In this document: positions 56,376 through 64,000 of the stretch, piece after piece | Numbering within the stretch: the first letter of the stretch is position 1 | Layout of the letters: every line of letters begins with the position of its first letter | NCBI GenBank assembly: GCA_036417435.1 | Contig: CM070910.1 | Coordinates: 16,433,501-16,497,500, forward strand | Length of the DNA stretch: 64,000 nucleotides | Direction: 5' to 3' | Origin: Inia geoffrensis | Lineage: Eukaryota; Chordata; Mammalia; Artiodactyla; Iniidae | Made by a program: the position numbers and the translations under genes | Notes under the pieces: model-generated | Databases searched by the model: none | Seen by the model: the letters and a program-made list of their open reading frames with translations, nothing else | Told to the model about the DNA's origin: nothing

Positions 56376-57397
56376 ATATTTTATTTCAATAAAATAAAAA
56401 TGGGGTTTTCTCTACTCGTATCATCTTTTATTTGAGTGCTTCAAATATTCAATACAGTTTTCCTATTTTATTTTTATAGGTGAGTTACCAAAGCTAGGAA
56501 GAATCAAAAATAGCTTAACTAAGATCCCACAGTGAGTAGGCCTATTGACTACTGTCATCTCTTGTGTGTGTGTGGAGAGTGTGTGAATCAGAGACACAGC
56601 ACAAAGGTAATAGTGATTCTCATTCGTCAGTCATCATTCAGTTCTTTGCATCTCTATCCCAAGAGGAAAAACCCTAACAAGAGCCATGAAAGGGCCCATA
56701 TTTACTTTGGAATCATTCCATTTATTTTTCCTTTCATGGACCATTCAAATTGTAACCATTGGTCAGTCATCCATGTGGCTTGGTAATCAATGAAATCTGA
56801 TAATTTAAGTGGCCTCTTCCATTAGAAAAAAATGCCCAATATTCCATGAAATTATAATTTTGCATTGCATTCTTGACACAGGCCTAGAAGCCACAGAATG
56901 AAAGCAATGGGAAGTGTGAGTTTGGAGCAGGCAGACCCGTGAAGCTGGGTTCCCAAGGTCTGGAAGCAGAGATCTGGCAATGGAATTCACAGACTCAAGA
57001 GAGCATCAGATGGGGAGCCCAAGCAGCCCCCGTTTCCGGCTTTGATTTATGTTGCATTCAAATAAAATACCTTGCTTCCTGAATGCTGCTTTGGCTTAAT
57101 TTCAGCAGAGTAACAATTCTTAATCCAAAGCAGTCAAGAAGAATTTGTTCAGTGGTCAAACAGCATTCTTCTGAATACTTGGAAATCACAAAGGTCCGCT
57201 GTTGCACAATATTCTCTAGCAAACAAGGCAGAGAAAGCCAATAAACGTGCCAGACTATGCCAGGGTCAGCCCTGACAGCCCCGAAACTGACCGAGACTCC
57301 AGAGAAGTGCGTGTCTCCATTGCCTCAGCTGTGAAATAGGTACATGATACAACTTTACGTTGAAATCTGAAATTGTACTCTTACAGGTGAATATATT

Positions 57398-57398
<1 letters not shown>
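56376..57398. other. No recognisable feature
   Basis: A faint MIR-core-like bit at 57315-57350 ('ttgcctcagctgtgaaatagg') is too short to call alone. Confidence 0.45.

Positions 57399-57430
<32 letters not shown>
57399..57430. repeat. (GT)n microsatellite
   Basis: About 16 GT units with one GC interruption. Confidence 0.95.
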
Positions 57431-57604
57431 TCACAATTCATCCAGTTTACAACTGCCTTTTCAGTTTAGTCCAAAGGTGGCAGAAATAACTTTGATTAAT
57501 CCTGAATTTTTAAAGAATATGTTATTCACTACCACCTCTCAGCCTCCAAAGCACTTTGTCCATGTTTTCATTAATGTATACATCACATTCTGTCATCATT
57601 AGGA

Positions 57605-57745
57605 ATCTATCCATCTATCTTCCCAGATAGACTTTAAGTTCCTTGGGGATACAGACTGTATCTTCATCTTTATATTTTCAAAGTCCAGTGCAATGCCTGG
57701 CATATATTAGGCACTGTATAATGTCTAAGGAATGAAGCTATAGAC
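57605..57745 (+). repeat. L2 3' end fragment
   Basis: 'gactttaagttccttggggat', 'acagactgtatcttcatcttt' and 'gtgcaatgcctggcatatatt' are L2 3' landmarks in sense. Confidence 0.8.
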
Positions 57746-58034
57746 CAACAACTGAAGTCTTCCTATATTCTGATCATGCAGTTACAAGATACTTTGAAAG
57801 AGTAAATATAACATTCACTATGCATAGATTCAAAGCAAGTATGTGATAGAATGTTAGAAGATAAGACATAGCAGGGGACTCTTCACTGAATGGCAAAGGA
57901 AAAAAATATACATCGTCATCTTTAAATCTGAACAAAACTGAGGCCAATTTCCTTTTCCATCATTTATTAACTAAATTCTTGGCCACTAAGGTGAATGGAA
58001 TGTCAAAGACAGTACAAATTTGCATGATTTAAAA
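57746..58034. other. No recognisable feature
   Basis: Nothing recognised. Confidence 0.45.
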
Positions 58035-58237
58035 ATATATTCCTGCGGGCTTCCCTGGTGGCACAGTGGTTGGGAGTCCACCTGCCGATGCAGGGGACGT
58101 GGGTTCGTGCCCCGGTCCAGGATGATCCCACGTGCAGCGGAGCGGCTGGGCCTGTGAGCCATGGCCGCTGAGCCTGCGCGTCCGGAGCCTGTGCTCCGCA
58201 ACGGGAGAGGCCACAACAGTGAGAGGTCTGCATACTG

Positions 58238-58311
<74 letters not shown>

Positions 58312-58313
58312 CT
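58035..58313 (+). mobile_element. CHR-2-type SINE with A33-(TA)n tail
   Basis: It starts 'ggcttccctggtggcacagtg' with A box TGGCACAGTGG and B box GGTTCGTGCCC, and the body matches the other CHR-2 copies. The tail is 33 A (58238-58270) followed by a TA run (58271-58309). ATATATTCCT occurs at 58035-58044 and 58304-58313, consistent with a target duplication that merges into the TA run. Minus-strand frames over it are SINE artefacts. Confidence 0.94.
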
Positions 58314-59984
58314 TAACTTCTTAGGGATAGTAATAAGATCACAGAAAAAGCCAGTGGTACAGGTCAATTTCAATTCTCACTTTTTGCTCATGAAACTTCC
58401 CTATATGAGAAGAAATTATTTGAATTTTTCCCATCTTGAACCATTAATCCTAGTAATTTAATTTTATTGAATGTACATTTCTTATATCAAATTAATTTAA
58501 AGAACAGAGTAAACAGCACCAATTATATTCCTAAATTTCAGTTGCACCCACTACTCATTTATATAATGGTAACTTAAAAGGAGAATTTGTATATATTTAT
58601 ATATACTAACATATTCATAGACCTGTGTGTTGAAAGGGACTTGTACTTCCAGAGAGCAGTCCCACTTCTTCATTTTTCAAGGTGGTCTGGAGGAACTAAT
58701 TTGAATTGGTGGGATTTTAGGAATGAATCTTTAGCCAGTTGGGTGTAATCAGTTAATAATTTTAAAGAGTTGGGGATGATTGATTAATACTTTCTAACGA
58801 AGAGAGAATCCTTGGGTTGGATGAGTAATTTTCCTTAGTCTGAGATTCAGTACCGACAACTTTGGTGCTCACTCCTCAAGGAGATTTGGGGGAGCGGGTA
58901 GCGGGTAGCCAGGAGTGCAGCAACAGACACCTGCTACACAGCATCTAAAAATCTTAGAAAGTCAACTTAGGACGCAAGAGAAATATAGATGAAATAAACA
59001 TGAATAATGAGGGCAGGTACTTTCATTTCTTAGATGTAATGATAACATCATTTATGAAAAAACTGTGTAAGGTTATTCTCTGATATGGACCAGTCCTTGA
59101 GGACCTAGAGGAGAGAAAGGGAGGGCTTGGGAAAAGGGGCAGGGAAAAGGGGACCTGGTTCTAGATCAGCTGAATGTCTCACACCCCCAAATTTGGGGGT
59201 GCCTTGGAAAGTGGCAGTAGCAGTGGCAGCCCTTGAATTCTCAGAAGGGATGAAGGGCTCCACCCAAGATGAGGTGATGCTCTGTGGTCTGGTATTCCCA
59301 ATGCAATGCAGTTCTGTTTTGTAAGATTCTGGTCTGCTTCTGGATGGGAATGTCAAGCTGCCTGTCTTTCTAGATATTGTCTGCCTAACTACTGTCATCT
59401 CATGAACAAGATTATCTCCCTCACCCCAAGACACCACTAAGCTTAAGGGATTTTTGCCAAATATCGAGATGGGTGGAAGGAAAGGAATGAGCTTCTCGAG
59501 CTTGTTCAGCTGAAACTGGGAGAATGTGCATTCCTATTACTTATTCTCAGTAAGACCCCAGTACTTGATATCACTAGGATGAGTTCCTTGCAACTGATGA
59601 AATCTCACCAGAACATTCATTTTTGTATCCTCCCATCTTGGCACCCTTCCTGGTGTCTGGATTATATTTGTTGACTGGAAGTGAATTAAATTTAACTGAC
59701 CTTCCTGGACTACTTTTGCTTTCATCCCTCAGAAGGATGAAACATAGGACATCTCTCAACTAGCGGGTAGTGTTGATGTTATTGATGATGGCAAATATAC
59801 TTTAATTAAACATCACTTTAAGGTTTTAGTCCTTTGTCTCATAACAGCCACTGTGAAGTAGATAGGTAGATTCAGTGGTACATTCCTGCTTGAGTAGCCT
59901 CCCTAATTCTTAGAGGCTATCTAGGCATTCAAATTAAATTTAGCTGGATACAAATGTACTTCCCTGCCTTGCTTCAAAGTCCTG
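58314..59984. other. No recognisable gene or repeat
   Basis: Nothing recognised. A 110-codon minus-strand frame at 59105-59437 has no domain I know and no supporting structure. Confidence 0.5.
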
Positions 59985-60045
59985 TACGAAAAACACACAA
60001 AAAACCCCCACAAACCAAACCAAACCAAAAAACAAAAACAGAAGA
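59985..60045. repeat. A/C-rich low-complexity patch
   Basis: CCAAA and CAAAAA steps follow each other with no G or T for about 50 bases. Confidence 0.8.
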
Positions 60046-60189
60046 AAGGACTTCAAAAGTTTTCCCCTCACTTTCCAACTTTCAAAGCACCCTATTCTAT
60101 GCATATTTTTTTCTGAGATAGTTCAAATTAATGTAATTCTAAACTAGCATTTTAGATCACTTCTTAAAATTGGTATAGCCACAGAGCAA

Positions 60190-60275
60190 AGGCTAAATCG
60201 AATGTGTTTGCTGCTGCGTCCCCTGGAACAGTGCCTGGCACTCAGTCACCACTAGTTGAATGAAAGAATGTTAGA
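60190..60275 (+). repeat. L2 3' end fragment
   Basis: 'gaacagtgcctggcactcagt' then 'agttgaatgaaagaatg' is the typical L2 3' end. Confidence 0.65.
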
Positions 60276-60740
60276 ATTTTGTTCTTTTTTAATTGAAGTG
60301 TGCCTGATCTTACAGATCCAAATGCCCAGTTCAGAGTTCTTAGGTTAGAAGCCTATACACTTATTCCAATGATTCTGCCATTGTTCTAATCCCTTTTGGA
60401 ATTCTCTTATTGGAATTCCTGTCTTAGACCAAGGCATGTGGTTTTGAAGGATTTATTGGTGGCAAACTTGGTTGTGAGAAGATCCGCTATTTAGAAAATG
60501 CAAAGTGCATCTGGAGCCCAGTCTGGTAAAGTAAGTTAAGTAATTTAACTTTTTAATCTCATTCATATGTGATTAGAAACTAACAAGACTAATTTTCTGA
60601 TGCATTCCATAAACTATATCTGAGATCAATTCCAAACAGGAATTCCACAGATGTTTTGAAGAATGGTGGTACCACTGGAATAAGTATAATCTAGGTGGGC
60701 AAACGCCTTAAATGGAACTACATTCCTCTTATGTTTCTTT
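60276..60740. other. No recognisable feature
   Basis: Nothing recognised. Confidence 0.45.
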
Positions 60741-61280
60741 AAAAAAGTCTTTTGAAGTTTTGTCACATTAGAAAAATAAAACTCCAAGTGGTCCTTATTC
60801 CATATTTACAGGCAGTGCCTGTAGATTATTTGGAACTGACAGTAGCTGAGCCCATTCCTTTCATTACCTGGACCAGCGGTCCTGATTGCCTTGATGAGTT
60901 TGAGTTTGTGGTCATCTTCGCTGGTCCTTCAGGGTACCAGGAGGAATGACGTTAGGACTCATGCTTCTTTAGCCAGTTATGTTTTTACTGGAATTAAAAT
61001 AACGAGCTTCTGTGCTACCTATTAACTTCCTGCATGCTGAGATGAGAATAGGTTGAGGCTGTGGAAAAATGCTGATGTACTTAAAATAAAGAACTAAAAT
61101 AGCCATATAAACAAACCTCAGGGAATTTTAACCAAGAAATGATTGCCAAATAAATCCTCAGCCTGTCAAAATGCTGAATATTTTATTTCGAAAAGGAACT
61201 ATATTTTTAGTCTCTGCCATGCTTGTCAACACTCTAATAATAAACTTAACATTTGTTAAAAAAAAAAAAAAAAAAAAAAA
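60741..61280 (+). other. Candidate retrocopy 3' end (weak)
   Basis: A pure run of 23 A (61258-61280) follows AATAATAAAC by about 20 bases, the spacing expected of a polyadenylated transcript copied into DNA. To the left, an open stretch (60752-60949) ends in a stop and is followed by AT-rich, 3' UTR-like sequence. The peptide, with a segment LELTVAEPIPFITWTSGPDC, is not one I recognise. No target duplication was found beside the A run. It may equally be a grown A tract of no gene origin. Confidence 0.15.
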
Positions 61281-61650
61281 GATGGGATTGACGATTTTCA
61301 CAAACCCTAGCCTCACTATGCATCAGTGGAAGCAGAAATGCACAATTGACTACTGGTGATCACAAACGTTAGGTTGGGGCATTTGTAGTTCATAACAAAG
61401 GGTAAGAAAATAAACAGCTGCTGTCAGATGGCAGTCCCATGGAAACTGCTGGCTTCTGTGGGTAATTCCCACAAGAACAGAAGATAAACTGAAAACAAAA
61501 GCAAACTCTGGTCATGTTTCATGGTAGTTCACTAGTAGTTTCTTCTCTCCCTTTCCCCCTTTAGTATTCATTTTACAGAACCCGCTGTTGTAAGGTGGAG
61601 AGCTGAAGTAACAAATCAGAAAATTCAGGCAGCAAGACCATTAGAATACG
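61281..61650. other. No recognisable feature
   Basis: Nothing recognised. Confidence 0.45.
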
Positions 61651-61652
61651 TA

Positions 61653-62118
61653 CAGGCATACCTTGTTTTATTGCTCTTCGCTTTATTACCCTTTGCAGGT
61701 ATTGTGTTTTTTACAAACTGAACATTTGTGGCAGCCTTAACTTGCGCAAGTCTGTAGGCATCGTTTCCCAACAGCATTTGCTTACTTTGTGTCTCTGTGT
61801 CACATCTTGGTAATTCTCATGCTATTTCAAACTTTTTCGTCATTATTATATTTGTTATGGTGTTCTGTGATCACTGATCTTTGATTTTACCGTTGTAATT
61901 GTTTTGGCATTTTTTTAGCAATAAAGTAGTTTTAAATTAAGGTATGTACATTTAAAAAAACATAAAGCTATTGTACACTAAGTAGACTACAGTATAGTGT
62001 AAATATAACTTTTATATACACTGGGAAACCAAAAAATTTATGTGACTCACTTTATTGTGATATATGCTTTATTGCGGTGATCTGGAACTGAACCCACGAT
62101 ATCTCCAAGGTTGCCTGG
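61653..62118 (+). mobile_element. MER2-like Tigger element (second copy)
   Basis: It is flanked by TA at 61651-61652 and 62119-62120. The left end CAGGCATACCT is the canonical Tigger terminus and the right end AAGGTTGCCTGG is its worn partner. The interior follows the copy at 46688 ('tttgcttactttgtgtctctg', 'agcaataaagtagttttaaat', 'cactgggaaaccaaaaaattt'). It is about 466 bp with no transposase. Confidence 0.95.
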
Positions 62119-62120
62119 TA

Positions 62121-64000
62121 TTTTAAACATATTTTATCTTATAAAGCCAATGTAAATCTGTCTTAGACAATTAGGAAAATAAAATAACAATCAAGAAATT
62201 TAAAATTAACATGTCCCCACCATTCGGAAATAATCACTGTTAAAATTTTGATATACTTTCTTCTCATCTCCTTTAAATGCATTATATCTAATATAATATG
62301 AAAAAATATAATATGAAAAATACTGTAATAATTCCTCCCCACTTACTTTTTTTTCAAAAATAAATATTATACACCTGAAACTTGGGATTATTAGTCCCAT
62401 CTCTATTGGGTACCTCCATGCAAAACCAAATATGATGTACAGGTTCACTAAGATGGACAGTTTGTCATCTCACCATCTGCCACAGGGGATAGGGTTGGAT
62501 ATGCTAAGAGGTTCAAATGTGAATGCGAGAAGTGTGGTAAATATGTTTGGGGTGACTGCAAAGCCCATCCCTCATTCTTACAGATACCTTCATAGACTTT
62601 GTTTAAGTGTAGAATTGGGCAACTATTTTTGTAACAGTAGATCAGGGACTTCTGACTCAACCTGAAGAATTCAGATATAAATCACAAAAATTTGACTTAA
62701 GAGACAAAGAGATGCTGTTGTTCCACGGATATTTTTTCAACTAGAAGACTGGACCAGTGCAGCCGTACTGGGGCCATGAGTACTGTGAGTAAACAGAGAG
62801 CCAGTCTGTTAAGAGAAGCCAGAGGATGGAGCAAAGGCATAGAGGGAAGTAGAGGTGAGAAACCATCAAGGTGGGGTTGGGGAAGGTGGAAAAAAGAGAC
62901 AGAGTAAGCAAGCATTTGGTTACCAACAGAATTTCCTAGGTATACATTTTCAAGCTTCATGAAATACTCCTTTCTTCTTGTAATAAACAACCCCTTTACT
63001 CAAGCTGACTGAAATGACCAAATTGTCCCGACCAAAACAATGGGACTGATGTTGATCAATCTTCCCTACCACGGCAGTCTCAGGAACATGCTCTTTGCTT
63101 ATATGGCCTGGTGTTGGTCAATAAAATGTAAAGAACAAGGACAAATTAAAACAATGCATAACTGCTGAATATACATTAATTTGAAAATGTTATGGATTTT
63201 TCTTCTATGGATATGTCTATATCGGTCAAAACACATGCTGCACATAAATTTATTCCCACCAAATGAGTCAGTTGGGATTTAAAAAAGCAAAAACTTCAAA
63301 AAACCCAAACACCTCTCAGTTGTTCTGGAGAATAAAAAAGGAGCTACTCTGTCTTATTGGCTTGTACTAACTAAAATTAAGCCCCCAAACTTAGTTTCAA
63401 TATATTTAAAACAATAATATTAGCTGTTTCTGCTAGCCCCGTGGGAATAGAGTTGTAATAAACTGAATATTGTCTGGATTGGTGTGAGTTTTTAACCCAG
63501 CAGGGGACTGAAAAATACTTGTTACATAGTCCAAGGTTGAAATAGTAAGAGCCAGGTGCTCTTTTATTCATGTTTTTCCGAGAAGGTCTCTGTGAATAGA
63601 AGACTGTGAATCTGGCCATGTGCAGCTGGGACAGAGTTTTGAGGGATGTCAGCTTCCCTTCCCCCATCCCCATCGCTACCTGGGTAATGTATGTACTGGA
63701 GCTAAGACGAGGTTCTGTGGAGACTGGAGTGTCTTTGGTTGGCTTTGCTTTTTGCTTCTATTTTGGAATTGCAGAGTGTGGATGAGGAGAGGATGATGTG
63801 ATCGTTCAGAGACCCGGCACGGACACGAGCAGGATCTGCTCCTTCTTCTCTGTCTTCGTCCAAAATCTTAAATACTGTCATATCTTAGATCTGGTTTCTT
63901 GGGAAAGCCTCATAGAAAAGCTATCTCTCCAAACTCTACACCCAGAAAATTGCGGCTGTGTCCTGCCGGAGGCTTCTTGCAGGATGTCACCCACGTCCGC
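62121..64000. other. No recognisable gene or repeat to the window end
   Basis: AT-rich to 63.5 kb. The last 300 bases have somewhat more CpG (for example 63815-63832 and 63980-64000), but the window ends before anything can be judged. Frames of 80-98 codons on the minus strand carry no known domain. Confidence 0.45.

Noticed and set aside
58029..58461. Frames of about 110 codons with poly-K, poly-F and (YI)n runs
   Set aside because: They are translations of the SINE and its A/TA tail.

Overview
This window looks like non-coding DNA from a cetacean (whale or dolphin), or possibly its sister group the hippopotamids. The evidence is repeat content. Six SINEs have a tRNA-Glu-like head that starts with the ggcttccctggtggcgcagtgg motif, at about 25.97, 37.45, 40.80, 41.64, 53.19 and 58.05 kb. 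These match the CHR SINE families of the Cetacea/hippo/ruminant clade. Cetartiodactyl-type L1 3' ends lie at 28.65, 54.13 and 55.23 kb. Older shared mammalian repeats (MIR, L2, MaLR LTRs, MER2/Tigger, L1M, hAT) fill much of the rest.

I see no protein-coding gene, rRNA, functional tRNA, CRISPR array or operon that I can support. The open reading frames are short, overlap on both strands, and mostly lie in repeats or low-stop stretches. Two weak candidates are recorded at low confidence: a splice-acceptor-like site followed by a short reading frame near 30.03 kb, and a possible retrocopy ending in poly-A near 61.28 kb.

Layout: 0-10 kb is sparse (MIR, simple repeats, one LINE piece). 10-13 kb has a poly-T tract and a decayed hAT transposon with a readable transposase fossil (11.41-12.79 kb). 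13-17 kb has MIR, L1 and a 22-bp tandem duplication. 17.6-19.6 kb is a group of L2 fragments on the minus strand. 20.6-29.8 kb holds three plus-strand MaLR-type LTRs, L1 pieces and the long CHR SINE. 32.5-33.7 kb has an LTR-like segment followed by a diverged 85-bp tandem repeat. 36.6-41.9 kb is rich in L1 and in SINEs with clear target-site duplications. 45.7-47.5 kb has two inverted MaLR LTRs, one split by a MER2/Tigger element at a TA site. 50.2-51.8 kb has a CpG-richer stretch with an 18-bp palindrome and a head-to-head MIR pair. 53.2-55.8 kb is a nest of L1 and SINE insertions. 56-64 kb has another MaLR LTR, a SINE with an expanded A/TA tail and a second MER2/Tigger.

There is no set of genes acting together. 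The content is a layered record of transposon insertion. The points of most interest are the insertion layers, inverted repeat pairs, the unassigned tandem repeat and the hAT fossil. Family names were recognised by eye from remembered consensus sequences, and element edges are approximate unless a target-site duplication is given.
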